In this document: one piece after another, positions 23,677 through 33,729 of the stretch
Layout of the letters: every line of letters begins with the position of its first letter
Numbering within the stretch: the stretch's first letter is position 1
DNA from: Heracleum sosnowskyi
Taxonomy: Eukaryota > Streptophyta > Magnoliopsida > Apiales > Apiaceae
NCBI GenBank assembly: GCA_030848705.1
Contig: CM061243.1
Span: 123,077,659-123,141,658, forward strand
DNA length: 64,000 nt
Direction of reading: 5' to 3'
The notes under the pieces: model-generated
What the model was told of the DNA's origin: nothing
Seen by the model: only the letters and a program-made list of their open reading frames with translations
The model's database searches: none
Position numbers and translations under genes: made by a program

Positions 23677-24660
23677 GCTGTCGGATAAGAACATTATATC
23701 ACCATGGACAGAAATGCAGAGCGGTTCAATCAAATTTGGCCCCATCGTGAACGGGATGGTAAACAATTTCGTCCAAGACTCTTCCACACCACATTCCTTC
23801 ATTACCCAGAAATCAGCATGAGTTGGGAAATGATACATTACAGAAAGGCTTTCACCAAAAGTCTCCAACCTCGTGTAACTGCGTATGAGTGCAGTTTCTT
23901 CTTTTGGTGTCGAAAATTCTCGATAAGTCTCAGTTCTTATATCTAGAGAAACAATCATATCTGGCATCAGATCCTTGGACTGCATATTGTTTCTTTTAAC
24001 AAGCCAGTGTATAGCTCCTTTTGCAAAGCTCCCATGACCACATATTTTGGCAGAGCGAAAATCTCCAATGATTCTCCAACGGCCGGATTTTGAGCTATAA
24101 ACCGACACATTATGACCACTGGTAGCAAATACTTTGTAATCATCATTTGATTCATCATAGCAAAACCCGCGTGCTGTATGCCCATGTTCATGTATGGGCA
24201 ATCTTGTTGATTCTGAAGTGAACGGATTCCACAAGAACATTTCTTCAGAACCTTTCACAAAACAGTTACTCAAACAAAACAGGCCATTACAATAACCTGC
24301 TACATATATGTTGTCATCGCAAGCTGAATGGTACATTTCAGTAGTCTCTGGAACCGTCTCATCATTAAGCAAAGAATATACTGAAAAACTCGAGAGCTTC
24401 ATGCATTGGGTATTAGCCTCCGCAGAATTAGGCCAGGTGATTAAAAGCAAACGATGGTGAGCTAAGTTAGGGTCATTAGTAGATCTAGAGAGGTGAGTCT
24501 TGATGAACTCAGGACTAGAAATTAGAGACTCCCATGACTCACATTCATCCTGCAATTCTGAAAGAATCTCAGCAGGAAGTCGTGAGAATATTTCAGAGAT
24601 TAAATCTGTAGGGAGGGTAGGGTCAGTGTCAGTGTTTGTGTTTTCTTCATGAGTTGCCAT
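23605..24660 (-). CDS. F-box / F-box-associated domain protein, 3' end replaced by a MITE
   Basis: Single-exon gene, 351 aa. F-box proteins are substrate receptors of SCF ubiquitin ligases. The N-terminal F-box (about residues 16-50) reads LPTDLISEIFSRLPAEILSE then SWESLISSPEFIKTHL. Its middle, ELQDECES, departs from the usual RFRCVCKSW pattern, so SKP1 binding might be weakened. The F-box-associated domain follows, with YVAGYCNGLFCL, LWNPFTSEST, GFCYDESNDDYKVF, GAIHWLVKR, FWVMKECGVEESWTKLF. From about residue 329 onward the protein is read from the MITE: roughly 23 residues, GRSQEYKLPGSKLKYSTRK and on to its stop. The start follows a short acidic leader, MATHEENTNT. Whether the truncated protein is stable is unknown. 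Confidence 0.88.
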   Translation of the reverse strand: MATHEENTNTDTDPTLPTDLISEIFSRLPAEILSELQDECESWESLISSPEFIKTHLSRSTNDPNLAHHRLLLITWPNSAEANTQCMKLSSFSVYSLLNDETVPETTEMYHSACDDNIYVAGYCNGLFCLSNCFVKGSEEMFLWNPFTSESTRLPIHEHGHTARGFCYDESNDDYKVFATSGHNVSVYSSKSGRWRIIGDFRSAKICGHGSFAKGAIHWLVKRNNMQSKDLMPDMIVSLDIRTETYREFSTPKEETALIRSYTRLETFGESLSVMYHFPTHADFWVMKECGVEESWTKLFTIPFTMGPNLIEPLCISVHGDIMFLSDSQGRSQEYKLPGSKLKYSTRKIFF

Positions 24661-26337
24661 CCAAGATAATACAAGTTGCCAAAAAAAGAAGATGTATTTC
24701 TGGTTGGAAAACGCTTGTCTATTTATTTAACCGTAAAAGGCCGAAAGCTAGTTGCCAAAATTGTATGGAATTTCTACATCAATAGAGTATGGAATTTAAA
24801 AAAAGATCCAACTTTTGAGGAACAAGGATATAATAACTAGTAAAACCAAACACATAGCTTCAATCAATATACTCCTACAGCTTTAGGGTTGAAGCCAGTT
24901 CAAGAACTGGCAGTGGTTTGTAACACACCGCCGCAAAGATGTTTTCATAAACACAGTCAGTTTGTGATATTTTGAGTTTTGTTTATCAGAAGAATGTTTT
25001 TCAGTGGAGTCCGATATGATACTTATTTATTTTAGCAGCAAACTGATCAAGGCAAAGTTTATAGGCTTACGAAGCTCCAGATAATACTGATTAAGGCAAA
25101 GCTTATAGGCTTACATATGAAGCTCCAGAGTCCAGACAATAGCAAGCATTACCTACATTCTTGTGATAATAAACCATGGTTTACACTGAATTATTACTCT
25201 ATTACCTTTGCTTCCATAAGCTGTCCGAGTATGCCCAGGTAGCGATAAAAAGAAGCTTTTAAAACAATATATTCATGTCTAAAATGAATCTTTGATGTGA
25301 GATTATTAATAAATGTATGTAATAAATAAGAACATGAAGCACATATATGAATGCATGCATGTAATGTAAAACTGCCACATATTAAATGGTCAAAATGACT
25401 AGAAGAAGAAAATCGAAAAAGAGAAAGAAGTCACAGGGGATATGAACTGTGGTAAGTACATAGGAGCAAACAGAAATGAAAGAAAGGTAACGGAAAAGAG
25501 GTGATAGGAGAAAGCAGCAGCAGGAGGAATTAGAAACAGAGAAATCAAGACTCGACTAAAGGTCGAGACCAACTGCTGGTATTTTTATACCCTCGCATGT
25601 ATAGGTGGGCGTGAGAACTGTACATACCCATGTCTTTCACTACTCTATACATACATGATACATATACATTGTGACATAATGAGGTAGAACATGCCAGTAT
25701 GCCGGCAAAAAGGATGATTAGGGACTGACTTGGGTTATTGTGTGTGAAGCATGGGTTTATACACACACACGCACATATAGTTGTATATATAGCCTAGTTG
25801 GATGTCATGTCATCAAATATAACTTTTGTTATCACATTTAAGAAAGTCAACTATAACATGGCATAGTTAAACCATTTTCCGCCTGGTCAACAAGTCAGAC
25901 TAACGTCCATGTCATTACCATCTACTACAGTGGTGTGTTCACCCCATTAACTATAATGAACAAATTGATACATAGCCCTCGCTTCAGTTAATCGTTAAAC
26001 CCAAGAGAAGAAGCAGTTCAATAAGTACCTACAACTACTGCTGTACTGCACTAAGAAATAACTCTGTCCAATAACATATATAATATAAGTACTCTGTCAG
26101 TTCATGCTACCATAACATATTGCACATTGGCACAGCAGAAAGATAGTCCACTTCCATACGAAATAAATATATAGACAAGGAATCAGTGAACTTTACAAAA
26201 GACAATGTGATTATAAAATAGATGATTCTTATCATGAAACTGATTACACCACGACAATACTACTGATAGAGGAGTCTCATTCTGACCACGAAAGTCCACA
26301 AGCAAATTAAATATAAAATGTGGTACTAAATCTAAAC
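24661..26337. other. Intergenic, no recognised feature
   Basis: Upstream region of the F-box gene and downstream region of the DYW2-like gene. A short imperfect duplication (CAAAG(T/C)TTATAGGCTTAC) occurs at about 25053 and 25097. No coding potential seen. Confidence 0.5.
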
Positions 26338-28341
26338 TCACCAGTAATCATTACAAGAACACTTGCCATCCTTAAAATGGTGAAAACGTTTATTGTCTCG
26401 AACAATCAACTCTCTCCCAACAATCCTAGACATGATCTTAATCGCATTGTGGCAGTCACCACATACACGGAGATTCTTGATAATCCTTAGAGGTGTCCTT
26501 GCTGGGGTACTAATCAGACCATATGCGATTGCCAGTCGTTCACTGTGATAAAGTAAGGCCTGTTCTTTGGCTTCCTGGTCAATGTCATGCAGAACGTATC
26601 GAGTGTCTGGTACATAACGTTGTTCTTTCATTGCAGCCCTCAACTTTTCATCATCCTTATAAAGGGTTGGATTCCTTATCTCAGCAAGTCTATTTTTACC
26701 CTCCAGCATGTTTATTGCAGATTGCTTCTTAGGTGGCGGCGTAGGGATCTTCTTTGGATTAACCTTTGATGGATCAATACTAATCAAGAACTCCTCAGCA
26801 CGGTCTTCAAGATCAATATCTCCATGCATTCTAGCATATTGCATCAAAGCCTCCCATATTTCAGCAGTAGGTTCAAAGGGCAACTTTTCGATGTATTCCA
26901 AAGCCTCAGTAACATGGCCAGAATATCCAAGAACCTGAATAAGACCCAAATAGTGCTCTATTCCCGGAGAAATTCCATAAACTACCTTCATTTCATCAAA
27001 ATGTATAAAACCTTCTTCCACAGCTTCGGCACCTGCACAAGCTGCTAACACAGCAAGAAAAGTCTGTTCATTGGGTGCGAATCCTAACTTCCTCATCTCC
27101 TCATACAACGCTAATCCTTCATCCCCCAAACCGTTGACTGCATACGCACGTATCATCAAGTGCCATGTATCCTGACTCCTTTCTGGCATATGATCAAAAA
27201 CTCTCCGCGCATCAACCATACTCCCACACTTAGCGTACATCTCAATCACCTTATGAATCAAATCCACATCAGTCCTCAACGTCGATCTTAAAAAATAATC
27301 ATGAACTTTCTTAGCATCCTCAAGTTTCTTCGAATTCCCACATAACTCAAAAAGCAAACTGAAACACATACCATCAGCACGCACCCCCTCCTCCAACAAT
27401 TCAATAACTTCCTTGACTTTTTTCTCCCTGCACAAACCAATCAACTCATCCTCCTTCTTAGGCTGCACAACCGGCTTCTGATTACTCACATTTTGCCCTT
27501 GGTTCTGCACCTGAAATCCTTGGTTCATTTCATTAGGATTAACACGCTCCACATAACCGTCACCACGTGGCGGATACCCCTGCTGCTGCTGCTGTTGACC
27601 ACGTTGCGGATAACCCTGTTGCTGCCGTTGCTGTTGCTGTGGCTGATGCTGCACGCCCTGTGGATAGCCTTGTTGCGGCTGATGCTGCATTCCCTGTTGA
27701 TAACCTTGTGGCGGCTGATGCTGAATTCCCTGAGAATAACCTTGTTCATGCTGACCACGTTGCGGATAACCACGTTGCACATAACCCTGTTGCTGTGGCT
27801 GAGGAACGTTCATATGATAACCCTGTTGCTGCGGCTGAGGAATGTTCATGTTCGGCTGATAACCCTGCTGCTGAGGCACGTGTCCCGAATATCCCTGCTG
27901 CTGAGGAACGTGTCCCGGATAACCCTGACTCTGTTGCCTATTATCATTCCGACTCAAACCGGGTGCCTCTACATAACCCCTAGTGTTCTGACCTTGCTGT
28001 GGGCCCCACTGACTAAACCCCTGATTCTGATTCCCCCCAAATTGACCCTCATTCGGGTTCCGTTGATACGAAGCCTCATTTCTCGAATAATTCTGATTAT
28101 TCCACTCATTACCCGACCCATTAAACTGATTATTACCATTACTACCATGATCAAAAGACGACTGATTACTCAGGGGCGTTGCAAACTCATCATTAGGGGC
28201 GGCGTAAGAAGTTAGGGTTTTAGAAAACCTCGAGAACTGTGAAATGAAAGAATTAGAGCAATTAGAAGAAGAGCGTACCTTGTTGATGAATGAAGAGAGC
28301 GTGAAAATGGATGATTGTGTTGTTCCTCTAAGAATCGCCAT
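26338..28341 (-). CDS. DYW2: DYW2-like PPR protein with a QGY-rich domain (organelle RNA editing)
   Basis: Intronless gene, 667 aa. In Arabidopsis DYW2 (At2g15690) is an atypical DYW protein that supplies the deaminase domain in trans to E+-type PPR editing factors, with NUWA, in chloroplasts and mitochondria. Visible features: a Ser-rich targeting-like N-terminus (MAILRGTTQSSIFTLSSFIN); a low-complexity region at about residues 65-295 built of repeats such as QQGYPQG and HQPQQGY; about five PPR motifs at about 300-490 (for example VIEMYAKCGSMVDARRVFDHMP); an E-like stretch; and a DYW domain at about 570-667. The zinc/catalytic motif HSE (YHSERLAIAYG), CGDCH and the terminal HHFKDGKCSCNDYW are all present. 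The Gln-rich region looks longer than I would expect of the family. No inactivating change seen. Confidence 0.93.
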   Translation of the reverse strand: MAILRGTTQSSIFTLSSFINKVRSSSNCSNSFISQFSRFSKTLTSYAAPNDEFATPLSNQSSFDHGSNGNNQFNGSGNEWNNQNYSRNEASYQRNPNEGQFGGNQNQGFSQWGPQQGQNTRGYVEAPGLSRNDNRQQSQGYPGHVPQQQGYSGHVPQQQGYQPNMNIPQPQQQGYHMNVPQPQQQGYVQRGYPQRGQHEQGYSQGIQHQPPQGYQQGMQHQPQQGYPQGVQHQPQQQQRQQQGYPQRGQQQQQQGYPPRGDGYVERVNPNEMNQGFQVQNQGQNVSNQKPVVQPKKEDELIGLCREKKVKEVIELLEEGVRADGMCFSLLFELCGNSKKLEDAKKVHDYFLRSTLRTDVDLIHKVIEMYAKCGSMVDARRVFDHMPERSQDTWHLMIRAYAVNGLGDEGLALYEEMRKLGFAPNEQTFLAVLAACAGAEAVEEGFIHFDEMKVVYGISPGIEHYLGLIQVLGYSGHVTEALEYIEKLPFEPTAEIWEALMQYARMHGDIDLEDRAEEFLISIDPSKVNPKKIPTPPPKKQSAINMLEGKNRLAEIRNPTLYKDDEKLRAAMKEQRYVPDTRYVLHDIDQEAKEQALLYHSERLAIAYGLISTPARTPLRIIKNLRVCGDCHNAIKIMSRIVGRELIVRDNKRFHHFKDGKCSCNDYW

Positions 28342-28688
28342 TAAAGAGACTCTGATTGAGTGACCTTTTTTTGTGTGTTTTTATAAACCCTAGCTTTTGG
28401 GGGTGTTGAAATGCTAAAAAACAGGGGTTTTACGATATGGGCTGTGGATACAACCAGTGGATCCATTATCGCTTTATTTTTAAATTTTTAATAAAAGAGT
28501 AATTTTCAATTAAAAATTATTTGATCAGAAATAAATAATTTATTAACTTTAATATTAAGAGATTGAATCTTAACAATTGTATATGAAAATTTATAATTTT
28601 AGATAAAAAGTAGATTTTTTTTCTTCTAATTTTAGTATTAGCATAATAAAATTTGTGCTAAAGTTATTAGGGGATTTACTAGGTAATA
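28342..28688. other. Upstream region of the DYW2-like gene
   Basis: AT-rich, no gene recognised. It ends at the TA target site of a Stowaway-type MITE. Confidence 0.5.
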
Positions 28689-28949
28689 CTCCCTCCGTCC
28701 CCCTCAATTCTTTACATTGAGGGGACGACACAGAGGTTAAGAAAAAATGTAAATTAATAGGGAAAAGTAAGAAAAATGAGTAAAGTGATGAGAACAATCA
28801 ATATTTAATGTATAAAGTATGTATAATGGAGGAAAGTAGTGAATATGATTGGATTTTATATTAAAAAATGTTACTATTTTTAGTATGTAAAAAAATGAAA
28901 GAGACATGAAAAAAAGAAAAACGTAAAGAAATGAAAGGAATAGAGGGAG
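28689..28949. mobile_element. Stowaway-type MITE
   Basis: 261 bp flanked by TA on both sides, with termini CTCCCTCCGTCCCC and GAGGGAG, the hallmark of Tc1/mariner-related Stowaway MITEs. The subterminal region (TTCTTTACATTGAGGGGACG) can fold back. It resembles the copy at 58002-58275. Confidence 0.9.
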
Positions 28950-29769
28950 TAATAAAGTTGTGAATGTCTGTAAAATTTATTATTTTGTAATTTGTAGTGA
29001 TCAATCAAAAATTTACAAGGAAGAAAAATCTTAAAAGAAATAAAAAATATCAACCTGCTAAGTTATGTCATGGGCCTCATTCATAATCTTGATTCTTGAA
29101 GAAAGTCGAGCCCAATCCCAACAATAGACCGGAAGATTGGGGAAATCGTGAATGGAATGGATGCACAAGAATGAGAAACACACGGGTCTCCTCAACTCTC
29201 AAGTTTATAAAACTAATGTATCTACTACATGATTGAAACTCTGATTTTGCGTTTATCCGAACTTATTAATCATGAACCATGTATTAGTTAAAATCGAAAC
29301 CCAAGAAAGCACTATGTAAGTAATAAAAATCACTAATCAATAAATTCTAAACCCAAATTAAGAGAGGTACTAATCAAACTATTGATCTTACAGTACATCA
29401 ATTAACTATACAACGCACAGACGATTTTAATATTAATTTTGAAATTTACTTTTAAATTTTTTGAGATTTTAATACTTCTAAAATGCTACCTTTTTAAAAA
29501 GAATTAAAAGTACTATTTTAATACTTTAAATCTAAAAAAAATTATAGATTTTATAATAGTTTATTAGCTTAGTAAGCATGTCAGTAAAGATAACCGTCAA
29601 AATTATTATTTTGTTGTAATCAAATTAAGAGAGGGACTAATCAAACTATTGATCTTATAGTACATCAATCAACTATATATAGAGCCCAAAAATGAAATGA
29701 TTTTTGGATCCTCAAAATGTAATCTTGCTTTGTTCCTAACTAGCCAAGGCTACTCAAAGGTGCAACCAA
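28950..29769. repeat. Spacer with a 54-bp direct repeat
   Basis: The segment ATTAAGAGAGGTACTAATCA... at 29356 recurs at 29625 with a few changes (ATTAAGAGAGGGACTAATCA), about 270 bp apart. The interior is AT-rich without clear termini. No gene. Confidence 0.6.
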
Positions 29770-30912
29770 TTAAATGATACATTTGAACCATTTGGGCACC
29801 TCTAATTTCCAAACATCAAACTGTCTTTCACAATAATAATCCAAAACCTTCTGAACTTCAGCCACTTCACTAGCCTCAACAGGCCACTTCTTAATCCCCT
29901 CCAGAATTTCATAAATGCACCCACATTTTCCATAAACATGAATAAGAGCCACAACATGTTCCTTACTCGGAGAGACTCCGTACCACGGTTCCATTGCTTC
30001 GAAAATCATCGTAGCTGTATGTCGATCCTCAGCAGTTGCAAAAGCTCTTAAAATCGCGAGAAATGTCTCCTCATTAGGGTCCAAAGACGCCCTTTGCAGC
30101 TCCTCATACAATGCTAATGCTTCTTTTCCTAACCTTCTTTCTGCACATGAATGTATCATCGTGTTATATGTGTCGATTGTAAGCGCATTGCCACATTTTA
30201 AGTACATTTCGATTAATTTGTGTAACAAATTCGGATCCCCTCTGAATCTCGACCTTAAAAAATAAGCATGAACTTTTGTAGCTTCCTCAAGATTCTTCGA
30301 TTCTCCACAAAACTCGAAAATCAAACTAAAACACATAGGATCAACATGCACACCCTTATCCAACGATTCGTAAAATTCTTTAAATTTTCCATCCCTACAC
30401 AAACCAACCAAGCCATCCTCCTCAGGTTGCACTTCAGGAACATTCTGTTTATTCACATATTGCCCTAATTGATAACCTTGTTCGCGGTAAATATAACCTT
30501 GTTCTTGCTTTTTACGGTACGTAAAATATTTATTTTGCTGATCGTTTAGATAATTACCAACCTCGGTGCTTAAAATCGCGTTATGTATAACACCCTTTAG
30601 GCTATTTGCTCTTGCTACTTCAAGATCACGTTGCAGCTGATCACCAACTTGTTTCGGAGTTCGATTAGGGTTTCGTAAACACGAAAAACCAGTGCCTCCT
30701 GAATTTTTCGAATCTTTCGAAAATTTATCGAGGTTTATGGGTTCGAAAGAAGGTCTAGGTGGGGGTAGTAAGAAGTCATCGCTAGGCGAAGCGTATGAAG
30801 TCAAGGTTTTAGTAAGAGAGCATAAGTTTGGGAATTTTGAAGAGCGTCCATTGTTGATTAATGAAGATATAGTGAGTAGGGAGGATTGTGTTGTTCCTCG
30901 AAGAATCGACAT
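29770..30912 (-). CDS. DYW2-like paralogue lacking the DYW domain
   Basis: Intronless 380-aa ORF from the ATG that aligns with the neighbour's start (MSILRGTTQSSLLTISSLIN against MAILRGTTQSSIFTLSSFIN); an upstream in-frame ATG at 30966 is less likely. After a shorter Tyr/Gln segment (EQGYIYREQGYQLGQYV) instead of the long QGY array, the PPR block is conserved: GLCRDGKFKEF, CFSLIFEFCGESKNLEEATK, VHAYFLRSR, LIEMYLKCGN, EALALYEELQRASLDPNEET and YGVSPSKEHVVALI. The reading frame then ends after a Trp-rich tail (CERQFDVWKLEVPKWF) where the neighbour continues into E and DYW regions. Frame is open and motifs are kept, so it may be a functional PPR-only protein, perhaps a partner or competitor of DYW2; that is inference. 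Confidence 0.85.
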   Translation of the reverse strand: MSILRGTTQSSLLTISSLINNGRSSKFPNLCSLTKTLTSYASPSDDFLLPPPRPSFEPINLDKFSKDSKNSGGTGFSCLRNPNRTPKQVGDQLQRDLEVARANSLKGVIHNAILSTEVGNYLNDQQNKYFTYRKKQEQGYIYREQGYQLGQYVNKQNVPEVQPEEDGLVGLCRDGKFKEFYESLDKGVHVDPMCFSLIFEFCGESKNLEEATKVHAYFLRSRFRGDPNLLHKLIEMYLKCGNALTIDTYNTMIHSCAERRLGKEALALYEELQRASLDPNEETFLAILRAFATAEDRHTATMIFEAMEPWYGVSPSKEHVVALIHVYGKCGCIYEILEGIKKWPVEASEVAEVQKVLDYYCERQFDVWKLEVPKWFKCII

Positions 30913-31503
30913 TGATTTATAGTTCGTGTGTTTATGGATGGATTTATGTATAAACCCTAACTTCATTTTTCGTAATTAATATATAGAGGCCAAGGTAGCA
31001 ATCGTAAGGGGTTTTACTAAGGATTGGATATAAATTAGAGTAAACTTTGGTGGCCGAACTTTAATCATTTTTGTATTTTGATAGTCATCATTTCTAATTT
31101 GTAATATCCTGATCCAACATTATTTTTAGTTTTAAAAAAGATGGTTAAGAGTCACTTTTTTGAGAAAAAAATTACTTAAAAAATTTGTAACTATCTTTTT
31201 GAAAAATAAAAGTAATATTCGACTACCTATTGCAAATTATCACTTTATTTTGAAAAAAAATACTTAAAAAAAGTGGTCCGTAGCCACATTTTTGAAAAAT
31301 AAAAGATATCCAGCAACCGTATTACAAATTAAAAATTATGATCATTAAAATGTAAAAGTAGGTAAAGTTCGGCCACGACATTGAAGTTTATTCTATAAAC
31401 TAATCGGGGCTTTTTAAATTATAAAATAAAACTTCAGAAATTACAAAATCTTAAAATTTTCATATAGTAAAGAAAAAGAGTTAAAGTAAAACACCAGGTC
31501 ATA
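30913..31503. mobile_element. Long-TIR fold-back element (about 31041-31390)
   Basis: The left arm (31041-31105, containing GGTGGCCGAACTTTAATCAT) and right arm (31321-31390) are imperfect inverted repeats of about 65-70 bp, sharing GTGGCCGAACTTTA and TAATTTGTAAT. The interior is AT-rich. This resembles a Mutator-like MITE, but I could not define a clean 9-bp target duplication. Confidence 0.65.
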
Positions 31504-31720
31504 CTCCCTTCGTCTCATCCATTTGTTAGCATTTTTAAGGGAGGACTCAGCACATATTTTAAGGCTCTTATAAAGTATAGTTCTATTAATTGTTTAAAAA
31601 AAATTCTGAATAAAAATTAAATGTTTAAAAATAAATAATGAAATTATATTTTATAAAAGCCTTAAAATATGTTTCGAACTTTCCGTTTCAAACGTTAACA
31701 AATGGATGAGACGGAGGGAG
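31504..31720. mobile_element. Stowaway-type MITE with long TIRs
   Basis: 217 bp between TA dinucleotides. The termini CTCCCTTCGTCTCATCCATT and the complement of GGATGAGACGGAGGGAG extend as inverted repeats for over 25 bp with few mismatches. It is a different subfamily from the 28689 and 58002 copies. Confidence 0.9.
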
Positions 31721-32380
31721 TAATGTTTATACATGTGAACTTTATTACTTTAGGACTTGCAATTATTTATTTATTTTTTGTCCGGAGGACTTTTAATTAT
31801 TTTTAAACAAAAGAGAAAGTAACTTTGAAAAAATAATACTCTAGCAGCCTCCGTAAATAAAACCTCCTAAATTTTAGCAGGCCTGATGGGCCACTTTGGA
31901 ATATTTAGTTCGGAGGACACATAATTGTTTTTGCTAGTTCACATTTTTTTTTTCTAGTGCTGAAAAATAAAACAAATATTGTTTTACTATGTGACGTGTT
32001 TGTGATTACTTTTTTCTTTGCGAAAGATATGCGATTTGAGTGAAATTAGAGTACTACCAATTATCTTATGTATTTTTTTAAAAATTCATAGATGACACAT
32101 TTTAATTTGAGACCGATGTAAATACAAAAAATCTCATAATTTTATTAGAAGAATTATTAATTAAATAAATAATAATAAATATTTGGGAGCTTTTTTGAAT
32201 TCTCCATCAGTTTAGAGATATGAAATGTGATCATACTGGTTTTAAATTATTATTTTCGAAAACCACTGTTTCAAAATTTTAAATATGGTATGAATATGAT
32301 AATGAAATAAAACCTCCCGAAGTTCAGCACTAATCCAATCTTACAGGCCAATTCTCAATTTCGTCCAAAGCTTCGTACGA
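31721..32380. other. Spacer, no recognised feature
   Basis: AT-rich flank ending in the CGA that is duplicated on the far side of the CACTA element (32378-32380 and 56580-56582). Confidence 0.6.
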
Positions 32381-33135
32381 CACTATGTCAAATTTGGGCT
32401 TTCGTCACTCTTTTGTACAGTAAGGGCTGTGACACTTTGGAAAAAACGAGTGACTAAAGGTCAGCGTCCCAAGTTTTAGCCACACAATTGTTTTTCGAGT
32501 GACCGAAAATACATTTTTTGGAAGATTCAGTCACAACTTTTAAAAATGTGTGACAATATTTAGCCACGTTCCAAATATGTGACCAAATATAAAAAAACAG
32601 CATGGTTTTTTGTTGACTTTGACCAGTTCCAAAATGTTTAGTCATGCTTGAGAGATAGAAGTGTGACAATAACTAGCGACGCTTCTTTGCTGTGTCTAAA
32701 TGTTAAGAAACGACCATAGTCATTTTCGGTGATGTGGCTAAATGGGAAATAACTTATGGTTACTACAGTTTTATGTGACTAAAAGGTAGAGTTTTCTGCA
32801 TATGTCAGAGCTCTGTTCGCTTAAGGAAGCTAAAAACTAGTGACTGTATTATTGTGTGACTAAAAAGTACTCTGTTTTCAGGAGTACCCTCTTGAAACAG
32901 AGTATTCTCCTCATTTCCAACTGATCTGTCACATTATTACATTTGTGTGTGGCAAAATATTTGACCAACTGGACATGAAGTATTGGTATAGCAGATTAAC
33001 CACAAATGACAAACACAAACTTCATTTATCCAAGTTGCATACCGGATGACCTTAAAACTTGATAATGAAGCTTAAAACTAGAACAATTCAACAAATCCAT
33101 GTCCTTCGGCCAACATTAGAATTCACCATTACATA

Positions 33136-33572
33136 TTAATTCTTCATCAAATAAAAAACAAAGAAAATGACCAAGACAATGATAACATTATACAACTTCC
33201 CACGTATGACATGAACCTCCTTTCGAAGATCTTCAACTGTTGACATGCAGTTTTGCAGCTCAGCCTTCACATCATCAACTTCTTTCTGGATCTTGATCTT
33301 CATGACAACTGGTTCAGGATCAATCCATTCCCAAAACGAACATTTGGGTCCAGAAGACTTGAAAAGGGAATTCAAATTAAAAGCTGTTTATTAAATTAAA
33401 CAGATGAAACTGATAAACATCGGCTTACCAATGAATTTGATTTATGGCAGACCCGAAATCTTCTTCCAGGGTTGTCAAGTGTGTTTGATGTTCTAATCCG
33501 AGCAGGAAGACCACAGTAGCAGAGATCACTTCGATTTTGGTTTGAGCTGTAGGAATTTGAAGACGACATCAT
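33136..33572 (-). CDS. GRF-type zinc finger protein with C-terminal membrane segment (CACTA-borne)
   Basis: Two coding exons, 33572-33429 and 33357-33136, GT..AG and phase 0, giving 121 aa. The N-terminal module is a GRF-like zinc finger: CYCGLPARIRTSNT, then NPGRRFRVC and, across the intron, KCSFWEWIDPEP. The middle (KEVDDVKAELQNCMSTVEDL) is a predicted coiled coil, and the end (NVIIVLVIFFVFYL) is a single hydrophobic helix. A strong acceptor (TTCTCCAG|GTGTG) at about 33600 suggests an upstream non-coding exon or splicing from the transposase transcript. Small GRF-finger/coiled-coil/TM proteins are common in plant genomes, often unannotated. Here the gene lies inside the TIRs and downstream of the transposase, so it travels with the element. 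Unlike its neighbours it is undamaged. Function unknown. Confidence 0.72.
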
Positions 33573-33729
33573 GATCAGGCCTTTTTCTTTGCACACACCT
33601 GGAGAAAAAAACAGGAATTAAAACAGAGCATAGAATTTAACCAAACAATAGAATTTAACCAAACAATAGAATTTAGCATTACATAAAAAACACGGAAAAT
33701 GACAAACATAATGATAATAATTACCGGAT

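Noticed and set aside
27493..28215. 240-aa open frame on the plus strand within the DYW2-like gene (and a 138-aa frame at 27567-27983)
   Set aside because: Antisense shadow of the Gln-rich repeat region; composition (Leu/Ile/Val-rich monotony) follows from CAG/GGN repeats on the other strand.
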